Below, in pieces: positions 53,574 through 63,269 of a stretch of 64,000 nt of DNA. The notes under the pieces are model-generated. The model made no database searches. It was not told the DNA's origin and was given only the letters and a program-made list of their open reading frames with translations. Numbering within the stretch: the stretch's first letter is position 1; every line of letters begins with the position of its first letter. This DNA is from Symbiodinium natans (Eukaryota > Sar > Dinophyceae > Suessiales > Symbiodiniaceae), in the NCBI GenBank assembly GCA_905221605.1, contig CAJNDS010002148.1, positions 182,501 to 246,500 on the forward strand, given 5' to 3'. The position numbers and the translations under genes are program-made.

Positions 53574-54744
53574 TAACCATAATAGTAGGGTATGCAAGTC
53601 CCCTTTTATTTTGGGGTAGATGGGGGGTGCAGGCATCGCCAAGCTGTTGGCAAGCGATGATGTCACCGTTTCGGAACGGTTTGGGGAGTTTGGGGTTTGG
53701 ATGGGGAAACCCTAAACCCTGGACCCTAAACCCCAAACCCTAAACCTTAAACCCTAAACCGTAAACCTGGGGGTAGGGTGTGTCAAAAGTATCCCAATAA
53801 CCTCATCCCTACACCCTCAACCCTGAACCCTAAAGCCTAAACCCCAAACCCTCAACCTCTAAAACCCATCACCCCTGAATTAAGGAATCTACCTTAAATC
53901 ATAATAGGAACCCCAGTATGATTCAAGGTATTTTCCTAGGGGTTTTGGAGCCTCTGGGACTCTAAATGCTCAACCCTAGGCGCCCTCTCCGCAGTCTTCT
54001 GTGCCTCAAGTGGACTCGACGAAGCCAAGTTTGTACGCCGGGTGCAGATGTTAGGGTTTAGGGTTTAGGGTTTAGGGTTTAGGGCTTAGGGTTCGGGGTT
54101 TAACTAGGGCTTAGGGCTTAGGGCTTAGGGCTGAGGTTCAGCATCTCAAGGTCTTTATGGGGGCCGTCTTTCGACCTTGCGATGCTGCTGAAGTGTTTCA
54201 GTGCGGATGGCGGTCTACCATGATGGGGCTGCAGGGAATTTCGAACCCGGGACTTCAAACAGGAACCCTAGCAGCTCAGGGTTTGGGGTTTAGGGTTTAG
54301 GGTTTAGGGTTCAGGGTTTAGGGTTTAGGATTTAGGGAAACAACCCCTTCAATGACTTCACTCGACTCCAGAAGGATAGCTCGGCCGTGCCCGCTCTTTG
54401 TTTCTTTCCGCGGCCATGGGCACGGAGGTTCTAACACCCGAAGGCGCGTGAACCCTAAGCCCTAAACCCTAAGCCCTAAACCTTAAACCCTAAACCCTAA
54501 ACCCTAAACCCTAAACCCTAAGCTATCCTAAGCCCTAAGCCCTAAACCCCTTACCTTGAACCCTATATAAACCCTAAACTGTTGGAAGGTTTGCGTCTCC
54601 GGAGAGCATGCTAAACTCTGAACCCCAAAACCCTCTAAAATTTGGGTCCTGTCCCCACTCACGCCTAGCAGCAGGGTTTAGGGCCGGGTTTAGGGTTTAG
54701 GGTTTACGGATTAGGGTTTAGGGTTTAGGGTGTAGGGTTCAGCA

Positions 54745-54820
54745 TTTCAAGTGAAGAAATTACTCCAGAAAAACACCCACCCGCCCAAAGAATCCCACAA
54801 CATTAAGAAATATTTCACTT
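54745..54820 (-). repeat. family I, inverted copy
   Basis: Reverse complement reads TTTCTTAATGTTGTGGGATT, then CTTTGGGCGGGTGGGTGTTTTTC. The copy also has short inverted AAGTGAAATA/ATTTCAAGTG ends. Confidence 0.6.
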
Positions 54821-54950
54821 ATGGCACGACCTTGCCCAGTAAAAAAAGACATTGCCCAGAAAAACATGACCTTGCCCAGTAGCAAAAATGACCTTGCCCA
54901 GAAAAAAACATGACCTTGCCCAGTAAAAAAATGACCTTGCCCAGCCATTT
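54820..54950 (-). repeat. tandem repeat GACCTTGCCCAGTAAAAAAAT
   Basis: Five or six copies of about 21-25 bp, alternating CCCAGAAAAA and CCCAGTA forms. The reverse complement (TGGGCAAGGTC) resembles the unit of the 3210-3780 array. Confidence 0.9.
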
Positions 54951-55068
54951 ATTAATAAAGATAAATAAATAAATAAATAAATATATATATGTATGAAAGA
55001 GAGGTTTAGGGTTTAGGGAGCAGCAGTTGGAGTCTAATTCTGGACTCCCGGGTGGGGCCCCTTCTCAG

Positions 55069-55131
55069 CCCAAGCTGCAAAGGGGGAAGTCGAGCTAAAG
55101 GCGAGGGCCCTCGCAATGTGGTGCGCGTGGG
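55069..55131 (+). CDS. RRP41: RRP41 candidate first coding exon
   Basis: TTCTCAG acceptor or 5' UTR; an ATG at 55116 gives MWCAWG and a GC donor in phase 1, which suits the next exon. The upstream frame (QAAKGEVELKARALA) is also open. No homology supports it, so only a candidate. Confidence 0.35.
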
Positions 55132-58100
55132 GCTTCAGGGTTTTAATCCTAGGGGTCGAGAGGGTTTAGGGTTTAGGGTTTAGGGGTTTAGGGTTTAGGG
55201 TTTAGGAGTTGAGAGGCTTTGGGTTCGGGATTTGGGCGATTTGGGATTTAGGGATTTATGGAAATTTATGGGTTTTGGGATTTAGGGTTGAGGGATCCGA
55301 GCCAATCCCTTTCAGAGCCCAACTTTATTTAAGGACTTAGTTAGATGACAAACGCGCATCCCTAAACCCTAAACTCTAAACCCTAAACTCTAAACCCTAA
55401 ACCCTAAACCCTAAACCCTAAACCCTAAACCCTAAACCCTAAACCCCTAAACCCTAAACCCTAAACCTAAACCCTAAACCCTAAACCCTAAACCCTAAAC
55501 CCTAAACCCTAAACCCTAAACCCTAAACCCTAAACCCTAAACCCTAAACCCTAAACCTTCCGGGAGCCAGGCTTCCGTGCGGACGGGCGCCGAGTCCATG
55601 AGCCCCGGGGCATCCAGTGCTGCGTGGGCAGTCTGGGCCCCGGTTGCCTTGGTTCCATTTTTGGTTGGGTGCAAGGTTTAGGGTTTAGGGTTTAGGGTTT
55701 AGGGTTTAGGGTTTGGGGTTTAGGGTTTGGGGTTTAGGGTTTGGGGTTTGGGGTCTGGGGATTTGGGCTTGGGGCTTCGGGCTCAGGGCAGTTTTTGAAA
55801 TTGGCGCTCGTGGTTGTTGCGCAGGGCAGCAGAAAGTGGAAAGACTTTGCGCTGACCCCAAGCAGTGCAAGACCGCGATTCAAGGGACGAAAGGAGACCC
55901 TTATAAGGGACTATATCGGGATCTTCCCCCTTATGCTAACAGTCCGTAATAGGGATTGTAATAGGGGGTACTATACTCCCTCTTAAGGACTGTTAGTATC
56001 AGGGGGAGCATCCCAAGGGCTATATAGGGTCATTTAGGGGTTACTTGGGGGTTTCTGAGGTATATGGGGACTATCTAAGGGGTTCTATAGGGGAATAAGA
56101 TCAAGGGTCCTTTTTCGGAGTCCCTCCTTAGACCCCTTAGGCCTCAAGTGCATTGCAACAGCACGCCAAGAGCTCTCTCCAACGAGCAGGAGAAATACGC
56201 ACGGGATTGTGACGGGACTCCATTTCAAAAGAAAACAAGGAAGCGCACATTGGTTGTTGGGCTTAAGACTCGCGAACGAGGTTTTGAGGCTTCACTTCAC
56301 TGGCAGGTCTTGTAGGCGAAGAAATGTTCAGGAGGCGTGCAAAACAGCAGAGAAATCAAACAACAAAAAGGCTTCAGCTTCTTCGTTTTTATGACAGTAG
56401 ACTAACCCTAAATCCTAAACCCTAAACCCTGAACCCTACAACACTAGGACCCAGAGTAGGCCCTTATTCCACGTTTTGAGAGTTTAGGTTTAGGTCCCTT
56501 ATAAGCCCCTTTCAAACCCCCAAAAAAGGGCGCCCTTTTCATTCCTAGGCTATTCTTGGGTCCAGAAAAGGTTCCAGACCCTAAGCCCTAAACCCGAAAC
56601 CCTAAGCCCTAAACCCTAAACCCTAAGCCCTAAGCCCTAAGCCCTAAGCCCTAAGCCCTAAGCCTTAAACCCTAAACCCCAACCGCCACAAGGCCTGAAG
56701 GGAACGTCGCGGCTTTAACTGGGCGTTACGCCAAACCCCTCGCCCAACATCCTAAGCCCTGAGGAAATCCTGAGCGACTAAGACCTTTCCTGACCTCATT
56801 TTCCCCAACCCCCGAACCCCAACCCCAAGCCGTTAACTTTAAAGCCCTGCATCCCGAAATCCGATGTGTTTGTCAAGTTTGAAACGCAAAATTCAACCCT
56901 ATACCCTAAACCCTAAACTCCAAACCCCAAACCCTAAGCCCTCACCCCGAAACCCTAAACCTAATCCCTAAACCCCAAGCCCTAAACCCCAAACCACAAA
57001 CCCCAGACCCTAAACCCTAAACCCTAATCCCCCTCAAAAACCCGAAACCAAGGCGGTGGCCGTGGTGAGGCGGACGGCTACGCCGTCTTCGAGCTGGGCA
57101 GTACGAAGGCCTCCCGAACCAGGTTTAGGGGGTTTAGCAGTTTAGGGTTTAGGGTGTAGGGGTTTAGGGGTTCAGGGTTTAGGGTTTAGGGTTTAGGGGT
57201 TTTGGAGTTTAGGGGTTTAGGAGTTTTGGGGTTTAGCGTTTAGGGTTTAGGGTTCAGGACCCAAAAAATGCTTCAGAGTCCAGGCTGTTGTTTGGGGTTC
57301 GGGTTTAGGTTTAGGGTTTGGGGCTTGGGTTGTAGGATTTAGGGTTTCGGGCTACAGGCTTTGTTTATTTTCTCTGCCGTCTGCCCCAATGTCCGCCAGT
57401 TTTAGCACATGTAGGTTTCCCTGAACCTTCAGTTCTTAGAGCCCAAGCGCCCCGCGTCAATCCCACGTTCCCTCTCCCCTCTTCCCGCTCTCCCCTCTCT
57501 TCTCCCCCCCCCCCCCCAAGCCCTAATCCCCAAACCCCTAAACCCCAAAACCTCAACCCCAAACCCCAAACCCCAAACCCCAAACCCCAAACCCCAAACC
57601 CCCAAACCCCCAAACCCTAAACCCTAAACCCTAAACCCTAAACCCTAAACCCTAAACCCTAAACCCTCTTCCCCTCCGCCTGCAACCCTAGAACCACTGA
57701 AAGCGAGGCGGTGGCCTACGTGTACGGACCCATGGAGGCCAGGAGAGCCCCATCTGCCCCCTTAGTCAAGGAGGAAGTTTAGGGTTTAGGGTTTAGGGTT
57801 TAGGGTTTAGGGTTTAGGGTTTAGGGTTTAGGGTTTAGGGTTTAGGGTTTTGACAAGTTATGTCCTTTTTTGAGATGTTTCAAGAATCTTCCGGAGTTTC
57901 CAGCATGGTGCTCTTTGGGGGTGTCTTTGGCGGCTTGGGGCTTTCAAGCCAAGTAAGCCCTAAACGATTTTTGTCATTTCAGTGGGGGGGGGGGGGTGGT
58001 TACACTAAACCCTAAACCCTAAACCCTAAACCCTAAGCCCTAAGCCCTAAACCCTAAACCCTAAACCCTACACCCTACACCCTATACCCTGAACCCTACA

Positions 58101-61100
58101 CCCAAAACCCTAAACCAACAAGAACCCAAGCCTTAAACCCTAAACCCTAAAACCCTGAAGCCCTAGCCTTCGATCTGAGATCGAGGCGCGTCAGAGGTCT
58201 GCCACGTTCCACGACCGAGCCGTGCTGACATGCGTGCTGCAGCAGACTCAGCCTAAACCCTTAACCCTAAACCCCAAACTCTAAACCCTAAACCCTAAAC
58301 CCCAAACCCTAAACCCCAAACCCCAAACCCCAAACCCTAAACCCTAAACCCTAAACCCTATACCCTACACCCTAAACCCTAAACCCTAAACCCTAAACCC
58401 TAAGAAATGTGCAAGGCTGCCCCAAACTGCTGAGGAGTAGTCGCAGCCGCAGCAGTGGCAGCATTCTTGATCTTTTGAATCTCTGAAGGCGGCCGAACTA
58501 TTATTCCTGCTCTACCTGCTTTTATTTTTCCTTTTGGTTCCTTAGGGTTTAGGGTTTAGGGTTTAGGGTTTAGGAACTTCTATTCTGATCACTTTGTTGA
58601 AACTGCCATTGAATGGCGATAATTATATTGAGAACGAGCACGACGATGGGGTTTACGAAAATAGGGGACCCCGAGTATAGAACCCCAAATAGTAGGATTC
58701 CCTTACAATAAGGACCCCACAAAGGTACCCCCCCCTACCCCCCCCCCCCCCCCCCCCATATGATTGCTGTTACGACGACCCCCCCCTTCCCCTGGCCTTC
58801 CCGGCCCTCTAAGCCCTAAGCCCTTTGGCCCGTGCTACGGGTTTGAGGCTTCATGGGTCGGTCCTGCAGTCTCTCGCTACACCTACACCCTAGACCCTAC
58901 ACCCTAAACCCTCAACCCTCCCTAAACCCAGACCCTGAACCCTAAACCCTAAACCCTAAATTCTCAACCCTAATCCTTAAACCCGAAACCCTGACCCCTC
59001 CTGTAGCTTCAGGCATGAAGAATCAAACCCCAAAACCTGAAACCCCAAAACCCCCAAACCCCCAAACCCCCAAGCCCCCAAGCCCCCAAAGCCCCAAAGC
59101 CCAAAGCCCCAAAGCCCCAGCCCCAAGCCCCAAAGCCCCAAAGCCCCAAAGCCCCAAAGCCCCAGCCCAAAAAGCCCCAAAGCCCCAAACCCCAAACCCC
59201 GACCGCAAAGCCAAGCCCCTAAATCAATCCCCAACTTGGCTGGACCCCTAAACCCCTCTGACCACACCCCTAAACCTCACTTGGCTGAGCCCCCGAACCC
59301 TAACCCTAGCCCTAAACCCTAGCCCTAAACCTAGCCCTAAACCCTAAAACCCTCAACCCTAAACCCTCAATCCCTTCAAGCCTCCCGAGGTCGACTGCAG
59401 CCCTTTCTGGGCCGGCAGGAGCTTTGGCCGCCGTGGAGACCGGCAGTCGGAGCACTCAGTGCGGTTTAGGGTTTAGGGTTTAGGGTTAGGGTTGGGGGAG
59501 TTTGGGTTTGGGGTTTGGGGTTGGGGGGGTTTTGGGTTTGGGGTTTGGGGTTTGGGGTTTGGGGTTTGGCTTACTTTCTTTGAAGTATTTGACTCTTGGG
59601 TGTTTAAGGGTATTTCAGGGGTATACAAGGCTTCCCCAAAATCACAGGCCCATATTGAGGAACCACGTAGCTAGCCTAGAACTTAGTGTATCGGGGTTGG
59701 CTTCCTGCGGTTCGCAGTGACGGTATGGAATTGTGAGGGGGGCGGGGGTTTTGGTAAGGAGTTTTGAGACATTGTGTTGAGTTTACTAGTTGCAGGGTTT
59801 TGGGGTTTCAGGAGTTGGGGGTTCAGCGGGTTTTGAGTTTAGGGTCAGGGTTGGAGAGGTTTGTGGGGGCTTTGGCTCCAGGGATTCGGTTTTTTTTTTT
59901 TTTTAAAGGGTTTCTTCGGGCGTCCTAGGTTTCTTGCTTTTTTTTTTTTTGTTCAAAATGTTAATTTAAGTTATTTTATTTCATTCTTTTTAAAGGGGGC
60001 GGGGTTGTTAGGGCCTGAGGCCCTTGAAAGGCTTGGGTTTAGGGCTTAAAGGGTTCTCTGTTTGTAAGCGCTGCAGTCGATGTGGGTCACTGGCTTAGGG
60101 TTCATGGCTGAGGGTGTAGCAAGTCTTCCTAAAGACTCAACCCTACGCCCTCAAGAAGGTCGCTGAACCCACACGCCCAACCCTAAAACCCTAAACCCTC
60201 GGAACCCACTAAGCCCCTAAATCCCCAGGCCCTAAGCCCTGAACTCTAAACCCTAAACCCTAAACCCTAACCCCAAACCCTAAACCCCAAACCCTAAACC
60301 CCTAAAGCCCTTAGGTCGCAGGAGCGATCCATGTGGGTCCAGCAGACCTTTGAGAGCGTCGTGCTGCTGGAGCAGCCACCTGGGCAATGTTCGAAGAGGG
60401 GCCTTCAAGGGTTTAGGGGTTCAGGGGTTTAGGGTTTGGGGTTTAGGGTTTAGGGTTTAAGGGTTTAAGGGTTTAGGGTGCAGGCTTTGGGGTTTTGAGG
60501 TTTTGGCTGAAGGCTAAGTGCCTTAAGGCGGTTTAGGGTTTGGGGCTTGAAGGGTGGGAAGCCTAGACCCTAAGTCCTACACCCTAAACCCGAAACCATA
60601 GACCCTAAACCCCAAACCCTAAACCCAAAATTGTTCAGGGTTTTAGTTTTCGGGTGGCGCTCGGCTCCAGAGAGTTTGCTCCCTCAACCCCAACTCCCTC
60701 AACCCTACTTCCTCAACCCTAAACCCTCAACCCTAAACCCTAAACCCCAGACCCTAAACCCTAAACCCCTAAACCCTAAACCCTGAACCGCAAACCCTGA
60801 GGAGCCCGAGCCAGAGCCGCAACTGAAAGTCCCCCCCCCCCCCCCCCCCCCCCACGCGCGCCCTGCGCCAGGTACCCGCGCTCGCAAATTCGCCTCTACG
60901 TGCAGATCTTGCAGGCAACCGACTGTGGGTTTCGTCGGAGGGTTTGAGGGTTTAGGGTTTAGGGTTTAGGGTTTAGGGGGACAGGTTTCCGATGGTTCTT
61001 GGGCTTGGAGTTTTGAGTCCGGGTTTAGGAGCTTTAGGGCCAAGTTTAGGGAGATGGTTTCAGTGTTTAGCCTGTGGGGGACCTAAACCTTGCCTCCTAA

Positions 61101-62328
61101 ACCCTAAACCGGGGGACCTAAACCTTGCCTCCTAAACCCTAAACCGAATCCCCACCAGCACCCAGAGTAGGCCCCCTCTGTTTAAAGGGTTTAGGTTCCC
61201 CCTTATAGGCCCCTTGGAACCAAAAAGGGCGCCCATTGTATTCCTTGTTCACGCTGGGCGCCGGAACACTGAACCCTAAACCCTAAACCCTAAACCCTAA
61301 GCCCTAAACCCTAACCCCCCTAAACCCTAAACCCTAAACCCTAAACCCTAAACCCTAAACCCTAAACCCTAAACCCTAAACCCTAAACCCTAAACCCTAA
61401 ACCCTAAACCCTAAACCCTAAACCCCCAAACCCAAACCCTAAACCCTAAACCCTAAACCCTAAACCCTAAACCCTAACCTAAACCCTAAACCCTAAACCC
61501 TAAACCCTAAACCCTAAACCCTAAACCCTAAACCCTAAACCCTAAACCCTAAACCCTAAACCCTAAACCCTAAACCCTAAACCCTAAACCCTAAACCCTA
61601 AACCCTAAACCCTAAACCCACTCCCCAAACCGATACCATCCAAGCCTCAAACCCCGCCCTGAGGCCGAGGGCAGCTCCATGGCCGCCGCCATCAACGCAG
61701 CGACTTGGCCCTAAACCCCAAACCCTAAACCCTAAACCCCAAACCCCAAACCCTGAACCCTAAACCCTAAACCCTAAACCCCAAATCCGAAATCCAAACT
61801 CTAAACTCTAAACCCTAAACCCCAAACCCTAAACCCCGAACCCTGAAAACCCAAACTCTGAAACTTAAACCCTGAACCCTACCCCCCAAACCCCAAACGA
61901 TTTTGGCCTAGGGTTTAGGGTTTCAGGTTCAGGGTCTGGGGTTGTCGGGTTCAGTTTTTGGGGTTTTCGGGGGGTTAAAGGTTGCTCGTGTCTTTGCTTG
62001 AAGTTTCTTGCGCTTCTCAGCGCAAGAAGGGGCCAGGTCTTGGAGGCTGGGGGCTTTTGCTGGTCTTTTGCTGGTCTTTTGCTGGGCTTTTGCTGGGCTT
62101 TTGCTGGGCTTTTGGTGGGCTTTTGCTGGGCTTTTGCTGGGCTTCTCTGAAACCCTCCACCTTACCCTAAACCCTAAACCCTAAACCCTGAAATCCTGAA
62201 ATCCTGAAACCCTGAAACCCTGAAACAGGCGACGCTGGCCCTGGCGGACGCTGGCATCCCTATGCGCGACCTCGTGGCGGCGTGCACAGCCGGGCTGCCA
62301 GGGGCCCAACTCGGGGGCGCGTGCCATG
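55069..62328 (+). CDS. RRP41: exosome complex component RRP41/EXOSC4 (gene 3, exons listed separately)
   Basis: Nine consecutive plus-strand exons join in phase to give an RNase PH-fold protein that follows eukaryotic RRP41 in order: FRADGRR...E, GSTKAVAYVYGPMEARRA, HDRAVLTC, DRQSERS...QTFESVVLLE, YPRSQIRLYVQILQ, AAAINAATLALADAGIPMRD and ACTAG. RRP41 is one of six RNase PH subunits of the RNA exosome ring that threads RNA towards the catalytic subunit in nucleus and cytosol; the ring subunit itself is usually inactive in animals. Only five of the eight joins between these exons use GT-free GC or GA donors plus AG acceptors that were needed to keep phase: 57108, 58244, 59449, 60371, 60914 and 61699 are GC or GA, 55642 and 57776 are GT. 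The last third (normally about 90 residues after the C-S/T-A-G motif) was not found before the globin gene at 62755. Confidence 0.93.
55571..55642 (+). CDS. RRP41: RRP41 exon 2
   Basis: GCCAG acceptor, phase 1 start; GTTGCC donor in phase 1. Reads FRADGRRVHEPRGIQCCVGS, the conserved R-x-D-G-R-R-x-x-E-x-R-x-I start of RRP41. Confidence 0.9.
55922..56013. mobile_element. family B copy with near-perfect 8-bp TSD
   Basis: TCGGGATCTTCCCCCTTATG and CAGGGGGAGCATCCCAA are inverted, with AACAGTCCGTAATAGGGATT inside. Flanks GGACTATA and GGGCTATA differ at one base. Confidence 0.8.
56028..56115. mobile_element. family G copy 3
   Basis: GGTATATGGGGACTATCTAA, GGGGTTCTATAGGGGAATAA and AAGGGTCC match 39737-39819. 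This copy has no heptamer block. Confidence 0.65.
56448..56566. mobile_element. family E copy 2
   Basis: GGACCCAGAGTAGG and CTATTCTTGGGTCC are inverted termini, and the inner CCCTTATAAGCCCC is shared with copies 1 and 3. Confidence 0.7.
57053..57108 (+). CDS. RRP41: RRP41 exon 3
   Basis: CCAAG acceptor supplies two bases for the phase-1 codon; GC donor (AAG|GCCTCC). Reads GRGEADGYAVFELGSTK, matching A-D-G-S-A-x-x-E-x-G-N-T-K. Confidence 0.9.
57708..57776 (+). CDS. RRP41: RRP41 exon 4
   Basis: GCGAG acceptor; donor GT is the start of GTTTAGGG. Twenty-three codons in phase 0: AVAYVYGPMEARRAPSAPLV, then KEE. V-Y-G-P-x-E is conserved. Confidence 0.93.
57778..57850 (+). repeat. perfect TTTAGGG array at an exon border
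   Basis: Ten heptamers beginning at the splice donor of RRP41 exon 4, so the repeat itself is the 5' splice site. Confidence 0.95.
58180..58244 (+). CDS. RRP41: RRP41 exon 5
   Basis: CTGAG acceptor, phase 0; GA donor in phase 2. Reads EARQRSATFHDRAVLTCVLQ, matching the D-R-A-x-V/L-x-C strand. Confidence 0.85.
58403..58540 (-). CDS. unrecognised minus-strand open frame in an RRP41 intron
   Basis: Open minus frame containing KIKAGRAGIIVRPPSEIQKI and QQFGAALHIS before a TAG. Protein-like, basic composition without repeats. No start, splice partner or family was identified. Confidence 0.25.
58656..58728. mobile_element. family F copy 2
   Basis: GGGGACCCCGAGTATAGAACC and CCAAATAGTAGGATTCCCTTA as at 30035-30125, followed by a poly-C run (58739-58757). 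Confidence 0.6.
59401..59449 (+). CDS. RRP41: RRP41 exon 6
   Basis: GACTGCAG acceptor with one base completing the codon; GA donor (TCG|GAGCAC). Reads PFWAGRSFGRRGDRQS, the P-F-S-x-G-E-R-K-R-R-x-x-G-D-R-x-S segment. Confidence 0.88.
60322..60371 (+). CDS. RRP41: RRP41 exon 7
   Basis: GTCGCAG acceptor, phase 0; GC donor in phase 2. Reads ERSMWVQQTFESVVLLE, matching E-x-x-x-x-x-x-Q-T-F-E-x-x-I. Confidence 0.9.
60872..60914 (+). CDS. RRP41: RRP41 exon 8
   Basis: GCGCCAG acceptor with one base completing Glu; GC donor (CAG|GCAACC). Reads YPRSQIRLYVQILQ, the RRP41 signature H/Y-P-R-S-Q-I-x-I-Y-V-Q-V-L-Q. Confidence 0.95.
61158..61265. mobile_element. family E copy 3
   Basis: CACCCAGAGTAGGCCCCCTC ... 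CCCTTATAGGCCCCTTGGAA ... AAAGGGCGCCCATT ... GGGCGCCGG. A direct duplication of a 35-bp CTAAACCTTGCCTCCTAAAC unit lies just upstream (61079-61145). Confidence 0.65.
61258..61620 (-). repeat. longest CCCTAAA array in the window
   Basis: About fifty heptamers with isolated slips at 61310-61320, 61425-61437 and 61478. Directly precedes an RRP41 exon. Confidence 0.95.
61664..61699 (+). CDS. RRP41: RRP41 exon 9
   Basis: CCTGAG acceptor, phase 0; GC donor (GCA|GCGACT). Twelve codons, AEGSSMAAAINA, matching A-D-G-G-x-x-x-A-x-x-N-A. Confidence 0.9.
62055..62145 (+). repeat. 11-bp tandem repeat TTTTGCTGGGC
   Basis: About eight copies giving a Leu/Gly/Phe-rich ORF that is not a gene. Confidence 0.9.
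62229..62328 (+). CDS. RRP41: RRP41 exon 10 (last found)
   Basis: AAACAG acceptor, phase 0. Reads ATLALADAGIPMRDLVAACT, then AGLPGAQLGGA, matching A-A-T-L-A-x-x-D-A-G-I-P-M-x-D and C-S-A-G. A family A element begins 6 bp after. The following D-L-N/S-x-x-E-E segment of RRP41 is absent. Confidence 0.93.
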
Positions 62329-62333
62329 GCCAA

Positions 62334-62474
62334 CTTGGAGGTTCATGGTACTTAGTAACTAATTATAACTGTACCTATAGCTGTACTTATAAGCCCCCTA
62401 AGTGCCCTAATATGGTTTTCAGTACAGTTGTAAGTACAGTTATAATTGGTTAATAAGTACCATGAATCTCCAAG
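62334..62474. mobile_element. family A copy 8
   Basis: CTTGGAGGTTCATGGTACTT and AAGTACCATGAATCTCCAAG, abutting the last RRP41 exon. The inner AACTGTACTTATAAGCCCCC part is nearly identical to the copy at 63661. Confidence 0.9.
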
Positions 62475-62754
62475 AAGAAGCCGCTGGCTGCACGCGGCCT
62501 GCGCGAGCATCACGAAGTAGGGCCAATTTCATCAGAGTGGGTGTTTTGGGTAGTTCCGATTTGGGTTCGAAGGGATCACAAGGGATGACGCGTTGCTACT
62601 TGTCTAGGTCCTGGTATTACGTGCAGCATTGTTTGTTCACACAGCTATACCTGACGTAAGGTAGGCTTCCTATTTTCGCAAGGATTCTTCACCCCTTAAG
62701 GGGGCTCTTTTTTTCCCCCGGTGGCGGACAGTCCTCTGCCCCTGGCTCACTGCC

Positions 62755-62981
62755 ATGGCTGCCGGCTCCCCCATCAGCGCCCCCGAGATCCCCCTCGACC
62801 TGGCGAGCCCTCCTGTGGATGTCGACGCGCCCCTGGACGACCGCGACATCGAGCTCGTGCAGAGCACCTTTGCCAAGGTGACCGCCGTGGGTCCGGAGGC
62901 CGCTGGGCGCAGCCTCTTCGGGCACCTCTTCCGCATCGCGCCCGAAACCAAGGCGCTCTTCTCCTTTGCCAGGGATGAGGA
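62755..62981 (+). CDS. globin, exon 1
   Basis: ATG in a good context (TGCCATGGC) starts 75 codons and two bases, ending at a GA donor that keeps phase with 63176. An N-terminal extension of about 30 residues (MAAGSPISAPEIPLDLASPP) precedes the globin fold: DIELVQSTFAKVTAVGPEAA (helix A/B), GRSLFGHLFRIAPETKALFS (B/C to CD). It would bind haem and O2 or NO in the cytosol; a neuroglobin-like single-domain type is inferred. RRP41 lies upstream on the same strand. An alternative longer exon reading to 63063 is open but loses the globin match. Confidence 0.85.
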
Positions 62982-63175
62982 GACCCTCGGAACTGCCGTG
63001 GTGTCGTGGTTTCCCTTCTTGTTTTCGGTTACTGGCTACCGGGGCTCCGTTGAAGATAAATGAAGTCTTATGGGTCAATGGTTGCTGGGGAACCGAGGGT
63101 TTAGGGTTTAGGGTTTAGGGTTTAGGGCTACATGAAATCTTACGGGGAACCTAGGACCATGTGGCTTCCGGGAAG

Positions 63176-63254
63176 CCGCCTGGAGAAGCATGGCGCCCGG
63201 GTGGTGAACATGGTGGCTACGGCCGTGTCCCTCCTCAAGGACCTGGAGACCCTG
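63176..63254 (+). CDS. globin, exon 2
   Basis: GGGAAG acceptor with one base completing Asp. Reads RLEKHGARVVNMVATAVSLL, then KDLETL, to a GTGGGC donor. This is helix E with the distal His (E7) in K-H-G-x-x-V. The exon with the proximal His (F8) and helices F-H was not found and probably lies beyond the window. Confidence 0.85.
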
Positions 63255-63269
63255 GTGGGCTGCCCTAGC

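Larger units (their letters stand above)
53580..55060. other. tract without recognised gene
   Basis: Contains a palindrome at 53882-53935 (AATCTACCTTAAATCATA and its inverse), heptamer runs, an island at 54000-54050 (SSVPQVDSTKPSLYAG) and a family I copy at 54745-54820. The 54190-54290 stretch has a weak TTCGAA box but no tRNA fold. Confidence 0.55.

Noticed and set aside
54225-54290. tRNA gene suggested by CCCGGGTTCGAAATTCCC on the minus strand
   Set aside because: The stem around the TTCGAA loop does not pair properly, and no A box, anticodon arm or acceptor stem was found.
62262-62453. Extension of the RRP41 exon through the family A element
   Set aside because: The frame is open but encodes only element palindromes ([11 protein letters not shown]) unlike any RRP41.
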